From [Clostridium] asparagiforme DSM 15981 (lineage in GTDB: Bacteria; Bacillota; Clostridia; Lachnospirales; Lachnospiraceae), in assembly GCA_025149125.1 (NCBI GenBank), contig CP102272.1, positions 3,224,001 through 3,288,000 of the forward strand: a DNA stretch of 64,000 nucleotides. Direction: 5' to 3'. Under the pieces are notes generated by a model. The model was not told where the DNA came from and searched no databases. It was given only the letters and a program-made list of their open reading frames with translations. Position 1 is the first letter of the stretch. Every line of letters begins with the position of its first letter. A program made the position numbers and the translations under genes. Positions 16,805 through 25,796 of this stretch are shown here, piece by piece.

Positions 16805-18166
16805 TCACCGCTTCAGTTTTAATTTCTCTTCTTCAATGGTGAGGCGGGATTCCTCCAAAGACGTGCCGATCACCTTCATCAGTACATCCTGGTTCATAGT
16901 GGGTGCGTAGTAAAATCCCTGCTGGTATTCACAGCCGAACTTGTTCAGGGCGTTCAGCTGGTTCTCCGTCTCAACGCCCTCGGCGATGATATGCAGTCCG
17001 AGATCCCTGGCAATCTGAATCAGTCCTCCGAAAATGCTGGCGGAGCGCGGTTCTGTCTCAAGCTGCCACACGAACATGCGTTCCAGCTTCAGCGTCTGTA
17101 CCGGCAGGTCCAGGATGCTGGAGATGGGGGTGTATCCGGAGCCGAAGCCGTTGAGCACCAGCTCCACGCCCATGTCGGACAGCTCCTGCATGATGATGTT
17201 GATATTTAAGTAAGCGGAGCCAAGGGCGCTCTCGTCCAGCTCCAGGGCCAGCTTCCCGGCCGGTATGTGATAGGTCTCCATGATGCGGGACACCTCGTCC
17301 AGGAAATTCTCCTGGAGGAACAGAATGGGAGACACCGGCATGCAGATGGAGTCAAATTCCTTTCCGGCTTCCGTCAGTTCCGCGATGCAGCGGCCAACCT
17401 GTTCCAGGGCGTAGTAGCCGATGGCGCGAATCTGTCCGGAGTCCTCCGCGATGGGCAGGAACTCGCCGGCGCCGATGAGACCGATTCCCTGGATGAATAC
17501 GCGCATGTAAAAGTCCGCTCTGGTAAAGCGGCCGGTATTCAGATTGTAGGTGGGGCGGTAGCGCACCTCGATCTCGTGGTTTTCAAGAGCGGTCTGCAGA
17601 TAGAGCGCGATGGCCTGCTTGCGCATGAACTGTGTGTGCAGCACGCTGTCGTAGACCGCCAGCTGGTTGGGACCGGACTCAGAGGCGCTGGATACCGCAA
17701 GATCCAGGCGCTTTAACAGTTCATCTGTCGTCTGTGCGTGTCCCGGATAGGAACAGAGGCCGATCTGAGCGGAACAGAGACAGTCGATTCCATTGATGGT
17801 CCAAACGTGATCGAAACGCTCCAGAATCTCCTCTCCAAGCTCGGAAGCCCGGCCTTCTGAGAACTGTTCCAGCACGATGATGAACTCCACACCGATGTGG
17901 CGGTATACATTACCGTCCGCCGTCTCGCTTAAATAGGCGGTGATTTGACTGAGCAGCTCCTCGCAGTAATCGTATCCGAAAATCTTGTTCAGATGTTTGA
18001 AATTTTCCAGATAGAGCTTCATGACGACGCCTTTGGACGCAGGACCTGCCGACATGATCTCATTCAGCTTGCCGCGGGCTCCCCCGGCCGCCTCAGACCG
18101 GGGAACGGCCGCCTCAGCCTCCGGCTGTTCAACCGCCTTCTTTTTTTTATTCTGAAACCAATCCAC
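16805..18166 (-). CDS. degenerate GGDEF-EAL protein (c-di-GMP-type fold, probably inactive)
   Basis: 453 residues. The GTG at 18166 follows AAAGGAGG, whereas the longer upstream frame has no such site and would add a spurious hydrophobic lead. After a basic N-terminus, a GGDEF-fold region covers about 45-200, with GVEF in place of GGDEF. The EAL-fold region covers about 210-440. There the EAL motif has become ADFYM, the loop usually reading DDFGTG reads NGFGSG, and only some residues (LELDES, TLKLER, AEGVET) survive. Neither synthesis nor hydrolysis of c-di-GMP is expected; ligand or protein binding remains possible. No membrane span. Confidence 0.85.
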   Translation of the reverse strand: MDWFQNKKKKAVEQPEAEAAVPRSEAAGGARGKLNEIMSAGPASKGVVMKLYLENFKHLNKIFGYDYCEELLSQITAYLSETADGNVYRHIGVEFIIVLEQFSEGRASELGEEILERFDHVWTINGIDCLCSAQIGLCSYPGHAQTTDELLKRLDLAVSSASESGPNQLAVYDSVLHTQFMRKQAIALYLQTALENHEIEVRYRPTYNLNTGRFTRADFYMRVFIQGIGLIGAGEFLPIAEDSGQIRAIGYYALEQVGRCIAELTEAGKEFDSICMPVSPILFLQENFLDEVSRIMETYHIPAGKLALELDESALGSAYLNINIIMQELSDMGVELVLNGFGSGYTPISSILDLPVQTLKLERMFVWQLETEPRSASIFGGLIQIARDLGLHIIAEGVETENQLNALNKFGCEYQQGFYYAPTMNQDVLMKVIGTSLEESRLTIEEEKLKLKR

Positions 18167-18301
18167 GGAAAATCCTCCTTTGTCTGTTTTGTCTATTAGC
18201 CCTATTATATTACATATCTCCCCAAATCTCAAAGAGAAATTGTAAAATGTTTCGACAAATATGAAAAAATAACAGAAAACAATTAAAAGTTTTCTTTTTC
18301 T

Positions 18302-18329
18302 TTGCAAAATGAGGGAGATATGGTATAAT
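18302..18329 (+). promoter_or_regulatory. promoter of the pyrH operon
   Basis: TTGCAA (18302-18307) and a consensus TATAAT (18324-18329) are 16 bases apart, in an AT-rich stretch after the divergent EAL gene. The transcript would carry a leader of about 125 bases before pyrH. Confidence 0.65.
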
Positions 18330-18460
18330 GTCCACAGGCATTACACCGCGCCGGTCCGGTTCCGATCAACAGGAGGAAACGTACCGACCGGACCGTGTGT
18401 TTCCCCCGGAGGGACAGCACACATCTTAAAAACTTAATCACAAGGGAGATTCACATCCAC

Positions 18461-19162
18461 ATGAAAATGAATCGCGTATTTTTGAAATTAAGCGGCGAAG
18501 CGCTGGCCGGTCCCAGGCATACGGGATTTGACGAGGACACCGTAAAGGAAGTGGCCCGTCAGGTAAAGATCTCCGTGGACGCGGGCGTACAGGTTGGCAT
18601 CGTTATCGGCGGAGGCAATTTCTGGCGCGGACGCACCAGCGAGGCCATCGACCGCACCAAGGCGGACCAGATCGGCATGCTGGCCACGGTGATGAACTGC
18701 ATCTATGTGTCCGAGATTTTCCGCAATGCCGGGATGAAAACCCAGATTCTGACGCCCTTTGAGTGCGGCTCCATGACCAAGCTGTTCTCCAAGGACCGGG
18801 CCAACAAATATTTTGAGCACGGTATGGTCGTGTTCTTTGCCGGGGGAACCGGACATCCCTATTTCTCCACGGACACCGGAATCGCGCTGCGGGCCATTGA
18901 GATGGATGCGGACTGTATTCTTTTAGCCAAGGCCATCGACGGCGTTTACGACAGCGATCCCAAGGTGAATCCGTCTGCGAAGAAATATGACACCATCACC
19001 ATTCAGGAGGTCATTGACAAGCAGCTGGCAGTGGTGGACCTGACCGCCTCCATCATGTGCATGGAGCATCGGATGCCTATGGCGGTGTTCAGTTTAAACG
19101 AGCCGGACGGCATCGCAAGCGCCATGCAGGGCCGGATTAAGGGCACCATCGTGACCGCGTAA
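18461..19162 (+). CDS. pyrH: UMP kinase
   Basis: 233 residues. The ATG at 18461 starts the conserved MNRVFLKLSGEAL segment after AAGGGAG; a longer in-frame start at 18395 adds unrelated residues. It phosphorylates UMP to UDP in pyrimidine synthesis, as a hexameric amino-acid-kinase-fold enzyme. IVIGGGNFWRG (phosphate loop) and KATDGVY-like AKAIDGVYDSDP are visible. It heads the conserved operon. The usual upstream rpsB-tsf pair is not next to it here. Confidence 0.97.
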   Translation: MKMNRVFLKLSGEALAGPRHTGFDEDTVKEVARQVKISVDAGVQVGIVIGGGNFWRGRTSEAIDRTKADQIGMLATVMNCIYVSEIFRNAGMKTQILTPFECGSMTKLFSKDRANKYFEHGMVVFFAGGTGHPYFSTDTGIALRAIEMDADCILLAKAIDGVYDSDPKVNPSAKKYDTITIQEVIDKQLAVVDLTASIMCMEHRMPMAVFSLNEPDGIASAMQGRIKGTIVTA

Positions 19163-19232
19163 ATGCAATTTTAAACATCCAGAACTTAAACTTAATTCGC
19201 GGCCAAATGCCGCATGAAATCAGGAGGAGCGT

Positions 19233-19784
19233 ATGGAAGAATTAAAAAAATATGAGGACAAGATGAACAAGACACTGGACGTGCTGGAAGACGAGTTCGG
19301 CGCCATCCGCGCAGGACGGGCCAACCCCCATGTGCTGGACAAGATCAAAGTGGATTACTACGGCACCCCCACGCCCCTTCAGCAGGTAGGTAACATTTCC
19401 GTGCCCGAGGCCAGAATGATCGTGATTCAGCCCTGGGAGAAGAGCCTGATTAAGCCCATCGAGAAGGCGATTCTCACCTCTGAGCTGGGAATCAACCCCA
19501 ACAACGACGGCAACGCGATCCGTCTGATTTTCCCGGAGCTGACCGAGGACCGCAGAAAAGAGCTGGCCAAGGACGTTAAGAAAAAAGGCGATCAGGCCAA
19601 GGTGGCTATCCGCAACATCCGCCGGGATGCCATGGATGCATTCAAGAAGATGGAGAAGAGCGGCGACATGAGCGAGGACGACCGCGATCTGGCTGAGGAG
19701 AAGATGCAGAAGCTTACCGACAAGATGATCGAGAAGGTCGACAAAGCGGTGGAGACAAAAACTAAGGAGATTATGACTGTTTAA
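19233..19784 (+). CDS. frr: ribosome recycling factor
   Basis: 183 residues, the usual family length (about 185). The signature RAGRANPHVLDKI and the VPEARMIVIQPWEKS strand are present, with a long helical C-terminal arm. It splits post-termination ribosomes with EF-G. CAGGAGG lies before the ATG, 70 bases after pyrH. Confidence 0.98.
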   Translation: MEELKKYEDKMNKTLDVLEDEFGAIRAGRANPHVLDKIKVDYYGTPTPLQQVGNISVPEARMIVIQPWEKSLIKPIEKAILTSELGINPNNDGNAIRLIFPELTEDRRKELAKDVKKKGDQAKVAIRNIRRDAMDAFKKMEKSGDMSEDDRDLAEEKMQKLTDKMIEKVDKAVETKTKEIMTV

Positions 19785-19820
19785 GGCGGTCAGAGGATCG
19801 ATTTCAATCATACAAAAGCG

Positions 19821-19846
19821 GGGGGCAGGCGGACACCTGCTCCCTT
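19821..19846 (+). terminator. hairpin between frr and uppS
   Basis: A 9-bp GC-rich stem (19821-19829 with 19836-19844) and a 6-base loop are followed only by TTATT. It is probably a weak or partial terminator, or a processing site within the operon. Confidence 0.4.
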
Positions 19847-19925
19847 ATTGAATGTGATCATCCGCGGGTGATCGCAGAATCTGGCGGGCCGCAGGCGCGG
19901 CCTGATAGAAAGGTGAACAGAAGAT

Positions 19926-20648
19926 ATGGCATTGGATGAACAAATGGTAATTCCGCAGCACGTGGCCCTGATTCTGGACGGAAACGGCCGCTGGGCAAAA
20001 AAGCGCGGGCTGCCCAGAACCATGGGACACAAGGAGGGCTGCGTTACCGTGGAGAAAACGGTGGAGATCGCGGCCCGAATGGGAATCCGCTATCTGACCG
20101 TGTACGGCTTTTCCACAGAGAACTGGAAGCGCTCCGCCGACGAGGTGGGCGCCCTGATGCAGCTGTTTCGTTTTTACATGGTGCGTCTGCTGAAAATCGC
20201 TTCCGCCAACAATGTGCGGGTGAAAATGATCGGCGACCGCGCCCGTTTTGACCGGGATATCATCGAGGGAATCAACCGCCTGGAGTCAGAGACAAAGGAC
20301 AATACGGGCCTGACCTTTGTGATCGCGGTCAACTACGGCGGCCGGGACGAGATCCGCCGGGCGGCGAAGCGCCTGGCCCAGGACTGCACGGCCGGGAAGG
20401 TGGACGCGGATCAGATCGACGAGGCAACCTTTGCTTCCTATTTAGATACGGCGGACATGCCGGACCCGGATCTGCTCATCCGCACCAGCGGCGAGCTGCG
20501 CCTGTCCAACTATCTGCTGTGGCAGTTGGCCTACACCGAGATCGTGGTGACCGACTGCCTGTGGCCGGATTTCAATAAAGAGGAATTGGAAAAGGCTATT
20601 GTGCAATATAATAGGAGAGAACGGCGGTTCGGCGGCGTAAAGGGCTGA
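19926..20648 (+). CDS. uppS: undecaprenyl diphosphate synthase (cis-prenyltransferase)
   Basis: 240 residues. The LILDGNGRWAKKRG motif with the catalytic Asp, the TVYGFSTENWKR segment and the RTSGELRLSNYLLWQ region identify the family. It builds the C55 lipid carrier for peptidoglycan and wall polymers. The next gene is cdsA, as is usual in Firmicutes. Confidence 0.97.
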   Translation: MALDEQMVIPQHVALILDGNGRWAKKRGLPRTMGHKEGCVTVEKTVEIAARMGIRYLTVYGFSTENWKRSADEVGALMQLFRFYMVRLLKIASANNVRVKMIGDRARFDRDIIEGINRLESETKDNTGLTFVIAVNYGGRDEIRRAAKRLAQDCTAGKVDADQIDEATFASYLDTADMPDPDLLIRTSGELRLSNYLLWQLAYTEIVVTDCLWPDFNKEELEKAIVQYNRRERRFGGVKG

Positions 20649-20685
20649 CAAGAGATAAAATGGAGGATGCGGAAAGGAGAACACC

Positions 20686-21486
20686 ATGTTTACAACACGG
20701 TTAATCAGTGGAATCATACTGGTGGCCATCGCCATCGTGGTGGTGGGGCAGGGCGGCGCGCTGCTCTTTGCCGTCACGGCAGCTATATCCCTGGTAGGGC
20801 TCTTCGAACTGTACCGCGTACTGGATATACACAAAAAGCCTCTGGCCTTTATCGGCTACGGAACTGCGGTTTCCTACTATGGAATCCTGTGGTTTGAGGG
20901 GCAGCAGTACATTACGCTGATGATCATTGCCTCCCTGATGCTATTGATGGCGGTGTATGTATTTACATTTCCCAAGTACCGGACGGAGGAGATCACAGGC
21001 GCATTTTTCGGCGTCTGTTACGTTCCGGTGATGCTCAGCTTTCTGTATCAGACCCGGGTGATGGACGACGGCGCGTTTCTGGTGTGGCTGATTTTTTTAA
21101 GCTCCTGGGGCTGCGACACCTGCGCTTACTGCAGCGGCATGCTTTTGGGAAAACACAAGCTGGCCCCGGTGCTGAGCCCGAAGAAATCCGTGGAGGGAGC
21201 CGTGGGCGGCACGCTGGGAGCGGCGGCCCTGGGCCTTATATTCTCCACCGTTTTCGGCGGCCACATGGCGCAGATCGAGAATCCTCAGCTGGCCTGCACG
21301 CTGGCCTGCGCCATTGCGGCCGTGATCTCACAGGTCGGGGACCTGGCGGCGTCGGCTGTCAAGCGCAACCACAATATAAAGGATTACGGGCATCTCATAC
21401 CGGGTCACGGAGGAATCATGGACCGGTTCGACAGCATGATTTTTACGGCTCCGGCGATCTATTTCGCGCTCACTTTCTTAAAGTGA
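20686..21486 (+). CDS. cdsA: phosphatidate cytidylyltransferase
   Basis: 266 residues with about seven membrane spans. The C-terminal SPKKSVEGAVGG and KDYGHLIPGHGGIMDRFDS motifs are the CDP-diglyceride synthase signature. It makes CDP-diacylglycerol from phosphatidic acid and CTP. It lies 37 bases after uppS; an AAAGGAG site precedes the ATG. Confidence 0.96.
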   Translation: MFTTRLISGIILVAIAIVVVGQGGALLFAVTAAISLVGLFELYRVLDIHKKPLAFIGYGTAVSYYGILWFEGQQYITLMIIASLMLLMAVYVFTFPKYRTEEITGAFFGVCYVPVMLSFLYQTRVMDDGAFLVWLIFLSSWGCDTCAYCSGMLLGKHKLAPVLSPKKSVEGAVGGTLGAAALGLIFSTVFGGHMAQIENPQLACTLACAIAAVISQVGDLAASAVKRNHNIKDYGHLIPGHGGIMDRFDSMIFTAPAIYFALTFLK

Positions 21487-21552
21487 ACGGGGAATGGATT
21501 GCCCGGACTTTTTGCGTTTAAGATACCGATATAACAGGAGATAATAAAACAT

Positions 21553-22704
21553 ATGAAGAAGATTGCGATACTGGGTTCCACCGGCTCCATCGGCACCCAG
21601 ACTCTGGAAATTGTGCGGTACAACCGCGATATTCAGGTGACGGCGTTGGCAGCGGGCAGCAACATCCGCCTGCTGGAAGAGCAGATCCGGGAATTTTCTC
21701 CCAGGGTGGCCTGCGTCTGGGATGAAGCCAGGGCGGCTGAGCTGAGGGTAAAGGTGGCGGATCTGGAGGTTCAAGTGGTTTGTGGCATGGACGGACTGAT
21801 CCAGGCGGCCACGGAGCCGGAGGCGGAGATCGTGGTGACGGCTGTGGTGGGGATGATCGGTATCCGCCCTACCATCGCGGCCATGGAGGCGGGTAAGGAT
21901 ATTGCCCTTGCCAACAAGGAGACCCTGGTGACGGCGGGCCACATCATCATGCCCTTGGCTAAGGAAAAAAATGTAAAAATACTGCCGGTGGACTCTGAGC
22001 ACTCGGCGATTTTTCAGAGTCTCCAGGGGGCGGCGGGCAATCCGGTGGCAAAGATCCTTTTGACCGCCTCCGGCGGCCCCTTCCGGGGGCGCGCCAGGGC
22101 GGAGCTGGCCGATGTGAAGGTGGAGGACGCCTTAAAGCATCCCAACTGGTCCATGGGCCATAAGATCACCATCGATTCCTCCACCATGGTCAACAAGGGT
22201 CTGGAGGTGATGGAGGCCAGATGGCTGTTCGGCGTGGAAATGGATCAGGTGCAGGTGGTGATCCAGCCCCAGAGCGTGATCCACTCCATGGTGGAATTTG
22301 CGGATGGAGCGGTGATCGCCCAGCTTGGCACGCCGGACATGAAGCTCCCCATCCAGTACGCACTGTATTATCCTGAACGGCGGTATTTACCCGGAGGGCG
22401 CTTAAACTTCTGGGAGCTGTCTGAGATTACCTTTGAGAAACCGGATTGTGAGAATTTCCGCGGCCTGTCCCTGGCTTTCGAGGCGGGAACCACGGGCGGA
22501 TCCCTGCCCACCGTGTTCAACGCGGCCAACGAGCTGGCGGTGGGCCTGTTCCTGGACCGCAGGATCGGTTATCTGACCATCACGGACATGATCGAGAGCG
22601 CCATGAGACACCACAAGACGGTGCAGAACCCGGATGTGGACCAGATTCTGGCCGCAGAGCGGGAGACATATGAGTATATCAAAGCGAAGTGGGCTTTAAA
22701 TTGA
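21553..22704 (+). CDS. dxr: 1-deoxy-D-xylulose 5-phosphate reductoisomerase
   Basis: 383 residues. NADPH-binding ILGSTGSIGTQTLE lies at the N-terminus. LANKETLVTAG, the LPVDSEHSAIFQ metal-site segment and ASGGPFRG follow. It makes methylerythritol 4-phosphate, the committed step of the non-mevalonate isoprenoid route that also uses ispG downstream and feeds uppS. AGGAGATAA lies just before the ATG. Confidence 0.97.
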   Translation: MKKIAILGSTGSIGTQTLEIVRYNRDIQVTALAAGSNIRLLEEQIREFSPRVACVWDEARAAELRVKVADLEVQVVCGMDGLIQAATEPEAEIVVTAVVGMIGIRPTIAAMEAGKDIALANKETLVTAGHIIMPLAKEKNVKILPVDSEHSAIFQSLQGAAGNPVAKILLTASGGPFRGRARAELADVKVEDALKHPNWSMGHKITIDSSTMVNKGLEVMEARWLFGVEMDQVQVVIQPQSVIHSMVEFADGAVIAQLGTPDMKLPIQYALYYPERRYLPGGRLNFWELSEITFEKPDCENFRGLSLAFEAGTTGGSLPTVFNAANELAVGLFLDRRIGYLTITDMIESAMRHHKTVQNPDVDQILAAERETYEYIKAKWALN

Positions 22705-22729
22705 AGGAAAGAAAACAGGTGAAAGCAGA

Positions 22730-23779
22730 ATGAGTTTTGTTGCAGCGGTGCTGATATTTGGTATCATCATAATGATTCATGAGTTCGGACATTTTTTGTT
22801 CGCTAAGCTGAACGGAATCGGCGTGATCGAGTTCTCGCTGGGCATGGGTCCCAGACTGTACAGTTTCGAGAAGGGCGGAACGCGCTATTCCGTCAAAATA
22901 CTCCCCTTCGGGGGCTCCTGCATGATGCTGGGAGAAGATGAGGAGAATTCGGACCAGTCTGCATTTAACAATAAATCCGTTTGGGCCAGGATTTCCGTGG
23001 TGGCCGCCGGCCCCATTTTCAATTTCCTGCTGGCCTTTCTTCTGTCCATGGTGATCGTGGGTCTGACCGGCTACCAGCCGGCCACGGTGATGGAGGTGAT
23101 GGACGGATATCCGGCCAAGGAAGCGGGGCTTTTACCCGGGGATATGATCACGGAGATCAACGGCCGAAATATACACTCCAAGGATGATATCACGCTTTAT
23201 ATTCAGACGCACGCGGGCAAGACCATGAAGGTGGAATACAAGCGCGCGGACGGAAACGGCGGCGTGGAGCGCCGCAGCGCGGTGATCGTTCCCCAATACT
23301 CTGAGGAGGACGGGGGATACCTCATGGGCGTGCGCTTCGACGGCGTAGCCAAGCCGGTAAACGGCATTGGCCAGCTGCTGGTGCACAGCGCGTACGAGGT
23401 AAAATACTGGATTCAGTACGTGTTTGACGCTTTTTACATGATGTTCCACGGGGAGGTGTCACTGAACGATCTCAGCGGCCCGGTGGGAATCGTGACCACC
23501 ATCGACGACACGGTGGACCAGGTGATCCCATACGGAAGAACCGTAGTGATTCTGACGCTGATCAATTTCTGTATCCTGCTCAGCGCCAACTTAGGCGTCA
23601 TGAACCTGCTGCCCATCCCGGCACTGGACGGAGGACGCCTGGTGTTCCTGTTCATCGAGGCAGTGCGCGGGAAGCCCATCGACAAGGAGAAGGAGGGCAT
23701 GGTCCATATGGCGGGGATGATGCTTCTCATGGCGCTGATGGTTTTGGTTTTGTTTAATGATGTGAGAAAGCTGTTTTGA
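22730..23779 (+). CDS. rseP: site-2 membrane zinc protease (RseP/RasP)
   Basis: 349 residues. HEFGH gives the zinc ligands H17 and H21 and catalytic E18 in the first membrane span. A single PDZ domain lies at about 110-200. The second metal segment, NLLPIPALDGG, is near residue 290. Four membrane spans. It cleaves membrane proteins, often after a first cut by a site-1 protease, as with anti-sigma factors. It lies 25 bases after dxr. Confidence 0.96.
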   Translation: MSFVAAVLIFGIIIMIHEFGHFLFAKLNGIGVIEFSLGMGPRLYSFEKGGTRYSVKILPFGGSCMMLGEDEENSDQSAFNNKSVWARISVVAAGPIFNFLLAFLLSMVIVGLTGYQPATVMEVMDGYPAKEAGLLPGDMITEINGRNIHSKDDITLYIQTHAGKTMKVEYKRADGNGGVERRSAVIVPQYSEEDGGYLMGVRFDGVAKPVNGIGQLLVHSAYEVKYWIQYVFDAFYMMFHGEVSLNDLSGPVGIVTTIDDTVDQVIPYGRTVVILTLINFCILLSANLGVMNLLPIPALDGGRLVFLFIEAVRGKPIDKEKEGMVHMAGMMLLMALMVLVLFNDVRKLF

Positions 23780-23894
23780 TTTTTGGCCTAAGGAAAATTG
23801 CAGGTAGTCGATTGATGAATAATTATGATCCTAAGGCGAAAGATTTGGTTGAATTGATAATGTTGTGGTGATTTTTCGTTGATGGTACAAAGTA

Positions 23895-24129
23895 GTCAGG
23901 GCCTGCAAGGGCCCTGGGGATTGAAATGCCTGTACCGGTATCACCATAGATATATTCAACGTCGGGGCCTGCGAGGGCTTCGTGGATTGAAATTTAAAGC
24001 CGCTGGGGGAATGGACCGGGGAGATTATGTCGAGGTCTGCGAAGGCCTCGTGGATTGAAATCCCGAAGCTTATCATGAACGATGTTGCTATTTTGGGTCG
24101 AGGTCTGCGAAGGTTGTGTGGATTGAAAT
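23895..24129 (+). CRISPR. short CRISPR-like array, four divergent 33-bp repeats (type I-C-like)
   Basis: Repeats lie at 23895-23927, 23961-23993, 24029-24061 and 24097-24129. The three spacers are 33, 35 and 35 bases. All repeats begin GTC and end in GGATTGAAAT (GTGGATTGAAAT in the last three), as in type I-C repeats. The inner stem bases differ between copies but still pair in the first three, with 7-bp stems; the fourth stem is weaker. No cas genes lie in the window. The 115 bases before the first repeat are AT-rich and could be a leader. Unequal repeats suggest a relic array or a structured repeat that only resembles CRISPR. Together with the flanks, this is all that the 449-base gap holds. 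Confidence 0.65.
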
Positions 24130-24228
24130 ATGTTCCATTGGACCAATAGCTAATACAACGTCAAGTCACAGCCAGCAAAGACCAACAGTATGTAATATAG
24201 AATATGTTTCTATTAAGGAGACTACAAC

Positions 24229-25302
24229 ATGACAAGAGAACACACAAAGACGGTAAAAATCGGTAACCGCCTCATCGGCGGCGGCAACCCGGTGCTGATC
24301 CAGTCCATGTGCAATACAAAGACGGAGGATGTAAAGGCCACGGTTGGGCAGATCCTGCGTCTGGAACAGGCGGGCTGCGAGATCATCCGGGTGGCGGTGC
24401 CCACCATGGAGGCCGCGGCCGCGTTAAAAGAGATCAAACAGCAGATTCACATCCCTCTGGTGGCGGATATCCATTTCGACTACCGGCTGGCTGTGGCCGC
24501 CATTGAGAACGGCGCGGATAAAATCCGCATCAACCCCGGGAACATTGGTTCCAGGGAGCGGATCAAAGCCGTGGTCGATCAAGCCGCGGAGCGGGGAATC
24601 CCCATCCGGGTGGGTGTGAACTCCGGCTCCCTCGAAAAAGAGATTCTGGCCAAATACGGCGGCGTCACCGCCGAGGGCCTGGTGGAAAGCGCCCTTGACA
24701 AGGTTGCCGTCATCGAGGACCTGGGATATCACAATCTGGTGATCAGCATCAAGTCCTCGGACGTGATGATGTGTGTGAAGGCCCACGAGCTGATCGCCCA
24801 AAAGACCGATTATCCCCTCCATGTGGGAATCACCGAGGCGGGCACTCTGACCAGCGGGAATATCAAGTCCTCCGTGGGCCTGGGGATCATTCTCTACCAG
24901 GGCATCGGCGACACCATCCGCGTGTCCCTCACCGGGGACCCGGTGGAGGAGGTGAAATCCGCCAAGCTGATTTTGAAAACCCTTGGGCTGAGAACGGGCG
25001 GCATCGAGGTGGTGTCCTGTCCCACCTGCGGGCGCACCCGCATCGACCTGATCTCACTGGCAAACCAGGTGGAGACCATGGCGGCGGAATTTGACGAGTT
25101 AAACATCAAGCTGGCGGTCATGGGCTGCGTGGTCAACGGGCCGGGCGAGGCCAGGGAGGCGGATCTGGGCATCGCCGGCGGCGTGGGCGAGGGCCTTTTG
25201 ATCCGCAAGGGAGAGATTATCCGCAAAGTGCCGGAGAACGAGCTTTTAAACGCCTTGCGGGCGGAGCTTTGCGCCCTTGCCGGGCGGAATGTCAACGAAT
25301 AG
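24229..25302 (+). CDS. ispG: 4-hydroxy-3-methylbut-2-enyl diphosphate synthase (flavodoxin)
   Basis: 357 residues. A TIM-barrel N-terminal part with [11 protein letters not shown] and [11 protein letters not shown] is followed by an iron-sulphur domain with CPTCGRT and [10 protein letters not shown], which supply the [4Fe-4S] cysteines. It is the penultimate step of the methylerythritol phosphate pathway. It is the Gram-positive short form, and AAGGAG lies 10 bases before the ATG. Confidence 0.97.
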   Translation: MTREHTKTVKIGNRLIGGGNPVLIQSMCNTKTEDVKATVGQILRLEQAGCEIIRVAVPTMEAAAALKEIKQQIHIPLVADIHFDYRLAVAAIENGADKIRINPGNIGSRERIKAVVDQAAERGIPIRVGVNSGSLEKEILAKYGGVTAEGLVESALDKVAVIEDLGYHNLVISIKSSDVMMCVKAHELIAQKTDYPLHVGITEAGTLTSGNIKSSVGLGIILYQGIGDTIRVSLTGDPVEEVKSAKLILKTLGLRTGGIEVVSCPTCGRTRIDLISLANQVETMAAEFDELNIKLAVMGCVVNGPGEAREADLGIAGGVGEGLLIRKGEIIRKVPENELLNALRAELCALAGRNVNE

Positions 25303-25315
25303 GAGGAATGTGCAG

Positions 25316-25666
25316 ATGCTGTTGATCGAATATCCAAAGTGCTCCACCTGCCAGAAGGCGAAGAAGTGGCTGGACGCCAAAGGTGCGGTATATGAGGACC
25401 GGCACATTGTGGAGCAGAACCCCACGGCTGAGGAGCTGGCCCGCTGGTCCAAAGAGGGCGGCCTGCCTTTAAAAAAATTTTTTAATACCAGCGGTTTGAA
25501 ATACAAATCCCTGGGCTTAGTGGACAAGCTGGCGGATATGAGCGAGGAGGAGCAGTTAAAGCTGCTGGCCTCCGACGGGATGCTGGTAAAGCGCCCGATC
25601 CTGGTGGATGGGACCAGGGTGATTACCGGATTTAAGCCCGAGGCCTGGGAAGAATTTCTGGGTTGA
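25316..25666 (+). CDS. ArsC/Spx-family thioredoxin-fold protein
   Basis: 116 residues from the ATG at 25316, 9 bases after AGGAGG (25301-25306); a longer frame overlaps ispG. The N-terminal YPKCSTCQKAKKW segment has the CxxC of the family, and RPILVDG with GFKPEAW forms the conserved C-terminal strand and helix. Members are arsenate-reductase-like or Spx-like regulators. The RxxR and the RNA-polymerase-contacting Gly of Spx cannot be placed surely, so the role is open. It lies between ispG and polC, probably within the operon. Confidence 0.85.
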   Translation: MLLIEYPKCSTCQKAKKWLDAKGAVYEDRHIVEQNPTAEELARWSKEGGLPLKKFFNTSGLKYKSLGLVDKLADMSEEEQLKLLASDGMLVKRPILVDGTRVITGFKPEAWEEFLG

Positions 25667-25796
25667 CGGAACGGACCGGATATAACAGGAGACGAGCGCA
25701 ACAGACCGCCCGGGCATCGGCAGGCGACCCGTATTTACGACGGGACGGCGACCCGGACCGGACGGCTGTTTTGACTGAATAGAAAGAAGCATAAGC

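Noticed and set aside
24160..24200. Possible fifth CRISPR-like repeat starting GTCAAGTC
   Set aside because: It lacks the GATTGAAAT end and a pairing stem, and would give a 30-base spacer unlike the others.
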